From Apoderus coryli (lineage: Eukaryota; Arthropoda; Insecta; Coleoptera; Attelabidae): a stretch of 64,000 nt of DNA. Shown here in pieces: positions 53,816 through 64,000 of this stretch (positions within the stretch are counted from its first letter, which is position 1; every line of letters starts with the position of its first letter). The translations under genes and the position numbers were made by a program. The stretch is taken from contig OU452199.1 of assembly GCA_911728435.2 (NCBI GenBank), positions 40,187,253-40,251,252 of the forward strand, read 5' to 3'. Under the pieces are notes generated by a model. That model was not told where the DNA came from. It did no database searches and saw only the letters and a program-made list of their open reading frames with translations.

Positions 53816-54940
53816 CATTTTAAAGATATTGTGAATATATACAGGGTGTCCCAAATATAAGAAATGAACCATAGTTGTGTTTTTTTCAATGCATTGAAAA
53901 AAAAACCCTGAACCAAATAAAAATTCAGTTGACTCAAACTAATATTGTTTTGATATGCTCCAAACAAATAAACTCTTTAAAACAAAGTCATAATTTATTT
54001 GGTAGATCAGAATGCAATTTGTTTCAACAACCTAAATATTTGATTGGTAGAAATAATTAAAACAATTAATATAAAGACATACTTATTCAATTTTAATAAT
54101 TATATTTATTTTGTTCAAATACTTGAATGTTTAGTTTTAGTTTATTTATTTATTCAATTGAAATAAATTATTTATTCAATTCAATTAAAATCAATTATTT
54201 GTATGTGCAATATACTATTAAGTAATATCATAGTATACAGTATGTCCCGAAACATTGTATCATATAGAATAAAAGATAAAGTTTTTCACCATTTGATACA
54301 AGTTTCTAATAATAAAAAATATGCTGGATAAAAATAAATAAATATTTGTATTTAGTATTGGGGTTTTTTATATTTGGCGGAACAAATGATGAGTGGGTAT
54401 ATTTATCAGCCCAGACTGGCTTAAAAAGAACAAATGAATTAGTGTGAATTTTTTCATTCAAATTATGTCTATTTTTTATAAAAATTAAAATATTTAAAAA
54501 GCCGTAGGGTTTAGGTGAAATGTACTTTAATGAAAGTTAGGTTTATTGTATATTTTACGTTCTGAATTATGCACGCTCCTGAGCCAAATCTAATTATTAC
54601 AGTATATTTCGTGCTGGGTCCCATTCGGCCCCAGGCACAATGGCTACACTCTTAACAACTTAATTTCTTTGTTGCTTCGCATGCGGTCCTCCCTCTCCCA
54701 ACTCCCAGTACTGATGGGTCTTGAGACCTGAGACGCACATCATACATTTACTATACCTGTATATCTACAGTAACAATAATATCAAACGAACAATACCCTG
54801 TCATGACGGTTTCAGATGGATGGATCAACAATAAATTGTAGACATTTTGATTGTTCATTTCAAATGTAATATAAAGAAAATATTGTTGCATAGGTTCTTA
54901 TTTATATTAAGTTTCATTGGTATAAGAAGTATGTTGCATC
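53816..54940. other. No gene seen
   Basis: AT-rich. Orphan element end TACAGGGTGTCCCAAATATA at 53840. Short frames without motifs. A locally GC-richer patch (54600-54740) has no coding signal. Confidence 0.4.
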
Positions 54941-54942
54941 TA

Positions 54943-55830
54943 CAGGGTGTTAGTAAATAAAAGCGATAAAGTTCAGGAGATGATTTTGCATGAAAAAATA
55001 CTTAATGACAGTTTGCTATACAGAGTTTTGAATAAAAATATATGCGTAGGACTTTATGACGCGAGAGCTCGTCCAGAAATATTAAAAAAATTTTCTACTA
55101 ATTTACCCTCTAAAGTGCACCATTTTCGAGATATTTTGAAATTGAAATAAAAACGGTTTTTGCGAATATCTCGGGAATCGTTTATCGTACAGAAAACAGC
55201 TCTTGTAAGCTACTCATAACATGCTATGTTATGTGCTAGATTTTTTTTTAATGCATAATTAGTGAAGATTTTGAAGGGGTAGTGGGTGTTCTCCCCAATT
55301 TCTACGCCACTGAAAAAAGTACGATTTTAAGATACCCATTTGAACCGCCAATATTGTCTACATAAAAAAGGTACTCTTGGTCATAAGCTCTAAACTTGGA
55401 GAATTTTGAAAAGACAACTTTTCTATAATTTCTTAATTTTTTTTTTTTAATTTTGCAATTCTATGTATATGAAGTTAAAAATTAAATTTATTTCAAAAAT
55501 TGACCATATTATCAACAAGTTGATTTTCTTCAAAAACGGTCAACTTTAGAGCTGGGTATCTTGAAACTGTACCTTTTCCAGTGGCGTAGAAATTGGGGAG
55601 AAAAACACCCACCACCTCATCAAAGTCTTCACCAAATATGAATAAAAAAAATTTTCTTGCACAAAACATAGCTTATTATGATGAAAAAATGCTTACAAAA
55701 GGTGGTCCGGAGATATTCTGTATCTCGAAAATTGTGCATTTGAGAGAGTAAGTTAGTTATTAGAAACTTTTTTTCATATTTTTGCACTCTCACATCCTAA
55801 AGCCCTACGCATATATTATGAAACACCCTG
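54943..55830. mobile_element. Palindromic TA-flanked MITE (CAGGGTGTT ends)
   Basis: TA|CAGGGTGTTAG at the left and inverse CAGGGTGTTTC at 55830|TA. Arms pair over about 400 bp (GGGTGTTCTCCCCAATTTCT near 55286 against AGAAATTGGGGAG near 55588). The small plus-strand frame 54947-55150 lies within an arm and is not a gene. Another copy is cut by the window end (63840-64000). Confidence 0.75.
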
Positions 55831-55832
55831 TA

Positions 55833-56372
55833 TATCTACGGCTGATATATTTGGATATAAAATTAGTTAAAAAGTCCGAAATATAAAATTTTTCAACCAT
55901 CATTAAATTGCCGTGAAATCTATCACCATAGAGTTCGACAAGACACCCAGTACAATTTACCCTATTATTAGCATTATTCTTTTCATTTTAAGGAACAGGT
56001 AGAATACGTAGAAATAGACCGAAAAGAAATATATCTCATTGGATACATAGGTATACATAATATATACTTTCCAATTTAGAATGACAGGCTTTAAATGTGT
56101 TTAAAACCGTAGCTGACAGATGGTTTTAGACATAATGGAGATATTAGCGAAAAAAACATGTTTTTCTGACATAAAAGACACAGTAGATAGTGCCAGAATA
56201 GCCAAAGAATGTGTTTTTCATTATCCTGTCTCAAATGATAATAGTACCTACATTATTTTGAATATATTGAATATATAGTCGATTCTGCTGGAATGTAATT
56301 TTTTTTGGACAATAAAAAACAGAGTCTGTCTCCAAAAAATCTTGTTGTTTCAAAAATTAATTATATGAGACT
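55833..56372. other. No gene seen
   Basis: Unassigned AT-rich DNA. Confidence 0.4.
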
Positions 56373-57602
56373 AGTAAACACATACGTAAATTAAATGTTG
56401 ATTCAACGTGTCAGTCGTTGATAATTGGTTTCACGTTTGAAAAGTGACGGTTTATTTTAAGGTTAATTTTACACCGTTCAGTTTAAACGTTATAGACACG
56501 TGTTTTTATTATATCTAAATACAACTACGTGCATTTATTATAATGCTTTATTTGCCTATATAACAATAGTTATTGGCATTATCACATTCAGTATGTACAT
56601 CAATAAAACATACAAAATACTCAAACAACAAATGCGTGTGTAAATAGTACAAATACAAAGCAGTAAAACAAAGTACATAAAAGTCATTTAAAACTTCAAT
56701 AAATAGTCTAAAGGGGCACAATTCAAATATTACAACAACAATCAACAGACTATAATACAACTTAAGATTAACAAAGCACTACAGTGTAAAAAATTCACTC
56801 AAAATTTGTAGGTGAGATAGTTAGCATAGTCATATGGGACAATCTCAAGAAGTTGTTTTTTTACTTCAACTTTAAATTTATTGTTGTTCGCAATATCTTT
56901 TATCTGACGAGGGAGGTGATTATAGAACCTAACGGCCATAACCTGAAACTGTCGATCTGTCAAAGCTAATCTGTGCCGGGTCAGACACAGGTCTTTCTTA
57001 TGCCCCGTTTCATAACAGTGTAGATCCTCAGGACTTATTAAAGTATTGAGATTTTCCCTAACATAAAAAATGCATTGCCAAATATAGAAAGCAGGAACTG
57101 TTAAAATATTTAATTTTTTAAAGAAGGGTTTGCATGGCTCTCTATATCCAGCTTTAACCATTACGCGTACTGCCGCCTTTTGAATTTTAAAGATAATTTG
57201 CCATTGCGGTGCCTTGCCCCAAAACAGAACTAATTACTACTGACTAATTAGGCCCTGAAAGTATCCCATATATGCGCAACGCAAGACTTCTTGTGAAAAC
57301 TATCGACTACATGATAGTTTTCGCAAGAGATAAACCACACTGGACAATTTTTTGGCAAGGCAATCGATCTGATCTTTCCATGTTAATTTTGGGTCTACAA
57401 TTACTCCAAGAAACTTATAAGTAATGTTTTCGCTAGTAAAATTTTTCCTTAGTGTAAAATCAATCCTCTCCGTTTTCGGGAAGTTAAAAGACAGTCCGTT
57501 AGAGGCAAACCAATTCTCAGCACTTTTTAATTTGGTTTGGATTATATATTATGTTTAAGTAGCGTTGTATATGTATTATAAATAAACCATAAAATAAAAA
57601 CG
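56373..57602. mobile_element. Second, truncated copy of the ACGTT-rich element, split by a retroelement
   Basis: 56373-56539 matches 24500-24670 (AGTAAACACATACGTAAATT, TCAACGTGTCAGTCGTTGAT). 57546-57602 continues with 24668-24725 (GTTGTATATGTATTAT, AACCATAAAATAAAAACGTT). The Jockey-like copy 56540-57545 sits between. The right part of the element is missing. Confidence 0.75.
56540..57545 (-). pseudogene. Jockey-like retrotransposon 3' half (same family as 50715-51928)
   Basis: Minus strand: IQTKLKSAENWFASNGLSFN, KTERIDFTLRKNF, KFLGVIVDPKLTWKDQIDCL, AKKLSSVVYLLRKLS, then two tiny duplications (AAAACTATC... and TAATTAGTCAGTAGTAATTA) that break the frame. Next come IWQCIFYVRENLNTLISPED, LTDRQFQVMAVRFYNHLPRQ and a stop at 56799. 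The 3' UTR ends AAATAAAGCATTATAATA. 5' truncation lies after the catalytic YADD region. Confidence 0.8.
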
Positions 57603-59450
57603 TTACATCTCACCGAAACTTGACAGTTTATTAAATATTTTAATTTTTATAACCACTAGTGGTTATAAATCTGAGCCTCTTTCCAAACGGCAATCTTAGT
57701 CCCGCTAACCAGCCCTCCATAATTAAAAAAAACCGTTATTTACAAAAAAACTTTGACACTTTGTATCTTGGATACAATGCTTTTCCAGACGTATGTTTAT
57801 GGGAAATTGTTTGGATAAAATAACCTGAAAAATTAACCCCTTCAATATTACCGCCTCTTTTTAAAATACCCTGTATAAAGGCTGTGCCCTCGGCAAGTAG
57901 CATGATTTGGTCATTAAATAGAATGACCACAAGTATGGAATTTTTCCCGACCCTCTAGTGTAAGAGTAATTTCCATCATCTAAAAATTTATTATGACCTC
58001 AACACTTTATGTTTTTTTTTTCATGTGTTAGCTCAATGTAAAATCTTTAAATTTAATGTGGTCTGAGACTGTAATAAATTTTACTTACTATATCTAGCTA
58101 ATCGTCTTAGAATATCAACTATTCCTACCCACATCGTATTTTAATGTTATTTTATCAGCATGCAAGTAGACATTCAATATCAAGAAACAACAAAAATTAA
58201 CACGAAAAAATTGTCAAGATAAACTTGTGTCTTAATCTGTGATTTATACATAGATCTGTAATCTCTTAATTTATTTTGACTGTAGGCGTATACTATTAAC
58301 TATTGTTCCTTATTAATTCTCAATACTAGAAGAACAGATACATGGTGGGACTAAAACAGTGGCGTATCCATAGCCATAATCTTTGATTAATGGTAAAAAT
58401 GTAGATATAATAATAATGACTACACACAAAAAAATCTATGGTCTAATTGAACCTATTAGAGTTAATCTGAACCTTGCTTAGTCGTGAATAGGAGCAAACC
58501 AAAGGTAGTGTCAAACTAAATCCAAGCTTATGGTCATAATATATTCATATGTTAGTTTTAGATCGAAGCTATCATTATAATCAATTTGAAAATACTGATT
58601 TTATTTATAGTTTTAATTTGACATTAGCTGATGCTCAAATTGCTGATACTGATATCATCAGTTTAAAACTCAATAAATTCAGAATGAGAAAATATTAGTT
58701 CCAATTTGATTTTAACTAGTGAAATATTTTCTTTTTGAGTGAATTTTTAAATAAAAATATTGTATTAGAATTATAATAACCAATATTAAACTTGTTAAAT
58801 TTTTATTGGTAGTAGTTTTTTTTAATAATTATAATATAAGCAATAACTCAGTGGCGGCTGGTCGGGGTAGGCCTTTAAAACTTCACCCTAAATTAAATCC
58901 TCAATTTATTATTATTGACTCCATAATTTAAAAAAAAAATATTGAATCTTATATTAATTTCATTTTCTACCTTAAACCTTTAAAACATCCCCTTTAATTC
59001 AATATTTATCTGTAGGTATAATAGAACTACCGCAAAATAGGTTTACCGCTGGTGCTATAACCCACTACCGAGACTTCGCATAAAAATGCAACTATGTTGA
59101 ATAATAAAATCGAGTTTTGTCAAAATTTTGTTTTTTTCTTACTTATCCTACAAACTTATTGCTTACCTTTAATTTTTATATTAAAAAATTAAACCTAATT
59201 TTCCTGAGAGAAAAAAAGTAGTGTTCACGTGAAAAGCGATATTTGGAACGCCAAATCTAACTTTCCGTTAAAATTAAAAAAAAAACACTATAAAGATAGA
59301 GCAGTAAAAATAGTTATTTGTTTTACTAGGCAGAAAAGTGGCAGATTTAATGCCGCGGCTGGTGTTTTATAGACGAGGCTAGAAAAGCAGCCAATGCATT
59401 AAGTGGTGGTATCAATTAAATGTTGACATGATTGGGTGATTTTTAATAAT
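57603..59450. other. Gene-less interval
   Basis: Contains a perfect 18-bp palindrome ATAACCACTAGTGGTTAT (about 57650-57667), an ACCCTGTATA element-end string (57872-57883), and hAT-like end CAGTGGCGGCTGG at 58853. No coding frame or RNA gene seen. Confidence 0.4.
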
Positions 59451-59453
59451 AAT

Positions 59454-59860
59454 AATAATAAACACAACAATAATAAAGACTTTATTAGTAAAAAATACAT
59501 TTTTATAAAAGTTGAAGCAGTGCTTCCTAACTTAACCTAAACGTAACTTATATTTTAGCTTAAACCTATCTGAAAATAGTTTTACATCGCTGCCCAAATT
59601 AAGTAGGTAGCTTATGTTTACAAATTAATTTGTTCTATTACGTGTCAGACAGCGCTCTTAAACGAAAACCCCTGTAAACTTTTTATATTCTCCGGTAGAG
59701 CGTTGTAATATTTTGAAACCGTATAGGAAAATGACCGCTCAAAGATTGATGTTGAGTCTAGCGGTGGCGTATTGACAGTTTTATGAGGAATATTCACATC
59801 ATACACCGATCCCCGGAACTTCAATCTTTCATATAAGTATTCCGCCTATTTCCATCTGAT
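59454..59860 (-). pseudogene. Jockey-like retrotransposon 3' end
   Basis: Minus strand: AEYLYERLKFRGSVYDVNIP, TVNTPPLDSTSIFERSFSYT, VSKYYNALPENIKSLQGFSF and KSAV then a stop near 59647. The 3' UTR ends with AATAAAG and TTATTATTATTA repeats at 59454-59475. The same C-terminal style is found at 16800-17780 (YNGLPE). No RT domain. Confidence 0.65.
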
Positions 59861-59869
59861 GATTTTTAT

Positions 59870-60230
59870 TAATCAAAATTAGTGAATGAAAATCCGACGT
59901 TGTTTCATTCTTAACCAGCCGATTTCCTTAATCTTATTTCTAGCCTCTTTCACCCCTACGAATTCCACATACAAGCCGTGTGCCTGAATTCTGCATCAAC
60001 TGAATCCTGTTCTCAGCAATTTTAGTCAAACAAGAGCCCTTAGCTGATTGCGTTATCATGCTATCTCGCCACGAGACAACTTTGTGTTTATGTTTTACTT
60101 TCATTTAGTTTAAAAACATATTAGATACTGCCATTTCGTAATATAAATTTTACGGTTATACAAATAGTTGTTATAAACATAAAATTAAATAGTATTCATC
60201 CTTATTTTTACTTATTACTCACCTAACAGC
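59870..60230. other. No gene seen
   Basis: Unassigned DNA without frames or repeats of note. Confidence 0.4.
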
Positions 60231-60565
60231 ATCTTATTGGGACAACATTTTGCAGCACACACATGTCTTCCCTGATTGTTCATTGTATTAATCATAAGAT
60301 ACGTTAATAAAAATAAAATCCTTTTAATTCGCACGAACACTATACCAAAAACTCAAAACACAGAATTAGATTACAAACACAATAGTTATTTAACTTGTAT
60401 ACACGCCGACAATGAACTATATATTGAACACAGTAGTGAACGGTATTTATTTACGTCTATGCGATTATTGTGACGTTTTAACCCATAATGGCGGCATGCG
60501 CGACGAGATGCGCAGGACGGCTCGCAAGCGGAAAGTCAGAATACTGTATTATTTATTATACTGTG
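60231..60565. repeat. Repeat copy B (uninterrupted)
   Basis: Matches 50669-50717 plus 51926-52204 and so serves as the empty site for the retroelement there. Contains the GC-rich segment CATAATGGCGGCATGCGCGA and GAGATGCGCAGGACGGCTCG, unusual in composition for this window. It lies about 100 bp upstream of a Crypton-type recombinase start and may be its promoter region; that link is inference. Confidence 0.7.
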
Positions 60566-60658
60566 CAATTACTATGGAAATAATGGTATCAATAATGGTG
60601 TTAATATTTCAAACATTTAGTTGTCAATTTTGATTGAATATTTGAATAATTATTTGAA

Positions 60659-60889
60659 ATGGACGTAATTGAAAGTGATGATGAATTGTTCACATTTAGA
60701 CCACCTGAAATAAGAAGCTTGGTGGAAAATGTGGAAATAAATCTATTGCCAGAAAAGTCTAGGAAAGTGTATGAACTCACATATAGAAGTTCCAAGGAAT
60801 ATAACAGTGAAGTCAAAAATGCCGATAATCGACAGTTAAATTTAATAAAAATGGGAACGGAGAAGGTTCTACTTTTAAAATTTAAATAA
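60659..60889 (+). pseudogene. Crypton-type tyrosine recombinase N-terminal fragment
   Basis: MDVIESDDELFTFRPPEIRS then LVENVEINLLPEKSRKVYEL shares the pattern M...DDE...PPEI...V...LLPEKS with the minus-strand recombinase start at 61725. The similarity ends after YELTYRSSKEY; the remaining residues are unlike the family. Only the extreme N-terminus of the SAM-like DNA-binding domain region is present. Non-functional. Confidence 0.5.
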
Positions 60890-61110
60890 TGTTCCAATTT
60901 CACAGTAAATATTTATAATAAGTAGCAGATTTTAAATATTTGTAATAGTTTTTAAAATTTAATAAAACAACTATATGAAACAACCCAGTATAAATTGACT
61001 CTAATAATTAAAATTGTGTTTTGATTTACATTATTACCGGTATGTTGCATAGCAGCAAGAAACTTTTTACTGCCGGCGCTGGCGGCTGTAAATAGTATAT
61101 TGTAATCCTA

Positions 61111-61211
61111 GGCGGTAAAGTGTCATTTTTTAAGGCTGAAAGAAGAATTGTACGGGCGAGCTTCAGCGAGCCCGGACACTTCTTGAAGCCTGAAAAAATC
61201 ACTTTACCGCC
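61111..61211. repeat. Inverted repeat (hairpin) at the end of the Crypton-type region
   Basis: GGCGGTAAAGTGTCATTTTT at 61111 pairs with AAAAATCACTTTACCGCC ending at 61211; loop of about 50 bp is GC-richer. Similar GCCGGCAG strings recur at 61069, 61236 and 61993-62005. Confidence 0.65.
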
Positions 61212-61725
61212 ATGGTTTACACATTATTTTTCTGCCGGCACCGTACAATTGTAGGTAATACAAAAAATAAAAGAAAATATGATTGCTTTCCTTTGTCATT
61301 AAATGTATTTCATCCGGTACAGTTTCAAGAAATTTTTCAATATCCGGTTGGTCGAAAATTTTTGATTTCTTAGCAATGTGGCCAACAGATTTCTTCCTTA
61401 AAAAAGCAGTCAATTTTTTAAAATTTCTAATGTTTACGATATTTTTAACTAATAGCGTAGATTTTAACATGGAATGAATTGACCACAGTGTTGAAGATTG
61501 ATATTTGTGTGAAAGATCCGATAAATACGTCAAAATCACATTTGCACTATAGTTTTTAACGTTTTTAGCACTACACCAACTCATAAACAGTTTATACTGA
61601 AGTTCTTATGTGGTACTTGATTTTTCCGGCAGCAAATTCATCGAAACTTCGTTCGCTTTCTCGTGAATTTCAGGCGGGGTACAATACTCAATTTCCTCGT
61701 CACTACGATCAATCAGAGATTCCAT
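61204..61725 (-). pseudogene. Crypton-type tyrosine recombinase, N-terminal domain
   Basis: Start at 61725 (MESLIDRSDEEIEYCTPPEI, NEVSMNLLPEKSSTT), an in-frame TAA at 61608-61606, then WCSAKNVKNYSANVILTYLS, LSHKYQSSTLWSIHSMLKST, IRNFKKLTAFLRKKSVG and KKSKIFDQPDIEKFLETVPD. This is the SAM-like, phage-integrase N-terminal fold of recombinases carried by insect Crypton-like elements (the YFSELS...STLW..YSMLR pattern). The catalytic R...HxxR...Y domain is absent; the frame ends in GC-rich repeat DNA. It cannot recombine DNA. Confidence 0.65.
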
Positions 61726-62045
61726 GCTTATTATACCTATAAATGATGAATCAAATTCAAATTGAATATTTTAAGACGCGCTCGATTTTTGACAACCACT
61801 GTCACATTGGACTGTCATCATTGTTAATAGCTTGTATTATTGTGCCGCCATCTATTACAAATACATAAAAATAATTTTCTTGCCTAGCCATTTTTGAGTG
61901 TTTTGTAGCGCTAGCCTTAGAAATGCATACTTTCTCGTCCCTATGGAAGCAGTAAAATTCAATTTTCTCATAGTGTCGGCAGAAAAATACTTTTACTGCC
62001 GCCGGCAGCAAATGTACAACTTTTGTGCCTATCAATTGTCAGTAT

Positions 62046-62689
62046 AAATCCACTTTTAATGACGTTCGAAAAAAAAAATATGTTACGCTACTGCAATTTT
62101 TAATGTATTACAAAGTGCGTTAAACGTTCTAAGAATATTATATATTATAATTTTCCACAAAACCAGTTCCATGTTTTGTTTCTTGGGTCCATAAAACACA
62201 CATGTGCCTATTCAGAATGAAGTTGTCATCTGTCATTGCTGATATGTAAGTAAAAGATGAATGTGGAATATAAGAAATATGTGGCACCCCGTAGGTTTTT
62301 CCAAGTAAATAATTGGAATTATGAAACCAAAGTTCTTTGCCTACCATAGTGTTTAGGGTGGGCCAAATTGAACACCCCTTATTTTAAGAGATCTATTTTA
62401 CATATACAGGATGTCTCAGAAAGTCTGGGCGTGCCAAACTTTCTTATTTCAAAATAGTAGATACCTTATAGTTGCAACTATAGCCAAGGTGGATATTCAA
62501 ATAAATGTAGTCTAACTTAAATTGCTAAATTTATTAAAACGTTCATTAAAAACCGAAGTATTTAACTGAAAAATCCAACACTGAATTGTAATAACGGACA
62601 GTTTTAAAGCCTGAGATGCTCCACATGACCACCATTTGGTTCAATGCATTTTAAATAAATTTTATGCAGTCTATTCACGGCACTACGAA
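62046..62689. other. No gene seen
   Basis: Contains TACAGGATGTCTCAGAAAG at 62404, an element-end-like string, and a 69-codon minus frame without motifs. Confidence 0.4.
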
Positions 62690-63173
62690 TGATAGTCTGG
62701 TTTATGGTTTAAACGAGTTTTCAGTATTTTTGAGCTGTTATTTAAAATTATCCGAAAAAATCGCCATAATTTGACACTTATTTTGCGTAAAACATTCAAG
62801 CAAAAAATTTCAACTAAATTTAAAAAACCGCGACAGAGCCGTATTGAAAAAAACCAAGTTGATGATGGTTTTTCAAAAACGAAACGTCGTAGTGAAAATT
62901 TGTAAACGCTATATTATTCTCCTTAAAAAGTAACAATAAGAAAGTGCATTTCATTTTTTTATATCTGTAAAAATAATTTCAGAAATAAATAAAAACTAAA
63001 ATCACAAAAAATTGTTTGTTCAAAAATTCTCGAAAACGGCAAAGTTCGTTTAATTTTGAAAACACCATTTAAAAGGTGTTTAAAATTGTACAACTTTTCT
63101 CTAATTCACCGACATTATAACGCCTAGCGTTTTCAAGATTCCAATGCTATCTTATCTTATATTGGACACAGTG
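62690..63173. mobile_element. Truncated, rearranged MITE (CACTGTGTCCAAG family)
   Basis: The right half matches 6120-6428 including the TTGATGATGG...GAAACGTCGTAG string (62869-62892) and ends ACACAGTG|TA at 63173. The left part is an inverted piece of the element centre with an internal deletion. Left terminus missing. Confidence 0.7.
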
Positions 63174-63441
63174 TATATAAAATTAATTATGTAACCCCAT
63201 CGTATGGAGAAAGATTCGGTCTATCAAAAAATGCAAAAACATATAAATCAAGTATTTAAAAAAAAATTCTTTGCCCTACGAAACACTCAAAATCGGCAAT
63301 TTATGCTAAAAAAATACATTTATTAACTCTCGTTTCAACATTTTTTTAAAATACCGAATAATTTCGGAAATATGAATCGATTTCAAAACATTTTACCCAC
63401 CCGCTATACTTTAAATACAAATATTAAAAAAAAAAAGATTT

Positions 63442-63513
63442 TAGCAGAGCGTGGTTTCGATCCACGGACCTCTGGGTTATGGGCCCAGCACGCTTCCACT
63501 GCGCCACTCTGCT
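63442..63513 (-). tRNA. Initiator tRNA-Met (CAU anticodon)
   Basis: Minus strand: AGCAGAG pairs with CTCTGCT, D-arm GGCGCAGTGGAAGCGTGC, anticodon arm CTGGG-CCCATAA-CCCAG, T-arm CCGTG-GATCGAAA-CCACG. The A1-U72 pair, the GATCGAAA T-loop (A instead of TTC) and the three G-C pairs above the anticodon loop identify the eukaryotic initiator. All stems pair perfectly and a long T-run follows within 10 bp on the minus strand. Likely functional. Confidence 0.95.
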
Positions 63514-63839
63514 TATTGAACAAAATTCTTCAAAAACCATTGATAAGTTGAACTACACAGTATTACCTTAATTTAAAAATCTTTCGTTATTAATCATTAC
63601 AAAATATCGTTCTAATTCTAATATCATTTTAGATAATTATTCGAATGTAATATTTGTTTTATTATAATGTTAATAGAAATTAAATGTAGTTGTGAGAAAC
63701 CTAAAAACCGATCGATAAACCTTAAATTTGATAGAGGAGGGCAAATTGGCTAAAAGATATTTAAGATAACAACATTTCTGGTTATCTACTTATAAGTTTA
63801 ATTAAATGTCGTTTAATTAGTAGAAAAAATTATATTTAT
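63514..63839. other. No gene seen
   Basis: AT-rich flank of the initiator tRNA (its 5' side). Nothing recognised. Confidence 0.4.
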
Positions 63840-64000
63840 TTCAAAAAATTGACTATTGTTTTTGAACAAGTGGATTTTCCTCGAAACGATCAACTTTAGA
63901 GCTTCCAAAACCAAGAGTAGGTACCATTTTGGTGTAGAAAACATTGGCGGTTCAAATGGGTATCTTAAAACCGTACTTTTTCCAGTGGCGTAGAAATTGG
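63840..64000. repeat. Partial copy of the 54943-55830 MITE, cut by the window end
   Basis: Matches 55494-55590 (ACTTTAGAGCT, CTTTTTCCAGTGGCGTAGAA at the end) and part of 55320-55380 (GGCGGTTCAAATGGGTATCT). Confidence 0.7.

Noticed and set aside
54947..55150. 67-residue plus-strand frame
   Set aside because: It lies within one arm of a palindromic MITE whose other arm has no matching frame.
61802..62035. Minus-strand 77-residue frame as a gene
   Set aside because: It contains the GCCGGCGGCAG repeat string and no known motif; probably element DNA.
1..64000. Endogenous retrovirus or virus-derived genes
   Set aside because: No LTR pair, protease, envelope or capsid-like frame was seen; all RT sequences are of non-LTR type and the PLE retains only its endonuclease.

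Overview
This is repeat-dense, AT-rich nuclear DNA of a metazoan, almost certainly an insect. The evidence is three eukaryotic tRNA genes, D,D34D mariner relics, many 5'-truncated non-LTR retrotransposons, Penelope-like elements (PLEs) with hammerhead-ribozyme motifs, TA-flanked palindromic DNA elements, a hAT-like element and Crypton-type recombinase fragments. I find no convincing host protein-coding gene. The only confident cellular genes are tRNA-Thr(AGU), tRNA-Asp(GUC) and initiator tRNA-Met, all on the minus strand and all followed by T-runs. A beetle or another large-genome insect would fit, but the sequence does not prove it.

Layout. 1-8.2 kb: a PLE-type ribozyme motif, two non-LTR C-terminal relics, two mariner relics, a PLE palindrome inside an older DNA element, a 1-kb palindromic MITE and a minus-strand reverse transcriptase (RT) relic. 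8.9-13.7 kb: DNA transposons with very long inverted repeats nested in each other; one carries remains of a GCDTTS/WGW-type protein. 13.9-23.2 kb: two copies of one palindromic MITE (one split by a retroelement), a Jockey-like element split by an RTE-like insertion, a mariner copy and a CR1/Jockey-like RT. 24.1-27.2 kb: a 3.1-kb DNA element containing an ACGTT-rich element and a PLE with two direct ribozyme repeats. 27.3-41 kb: relics of IS630/Tc1-like (DDE_3) transposases, a transposase gene split by an RT element, a hAT-like element loaded with retroelements, and a palindromic PLE with a GIY-YIG endonuclease. 41.3-46 kb: a MITE containing a 1.5-kb palindrome and a Jockey-like element that is itself split by an RTE-like element.

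46.5-49.8 kb holds the best-preserved unit. It is a 3.27-kb DNA transposon with 34-bp terminal inverted repeats, a 4-bp AATA target duplication, and a spliced gene for a DUF7869-type protein damaged by one frameshift. It lies between the tRNA-Thr and tRNA-Asp genes. 50.4-64 kb: Jockey-like copies (one with its empty site also present in the window), Crypton-type recombinase N-termini, further MITE copies and the initiator tRNA.

The genes do not form a pathway. They record layered transposition, and many insertions can be ordered and dated because target duplications, empty sites or interrupted reading frames are visible.
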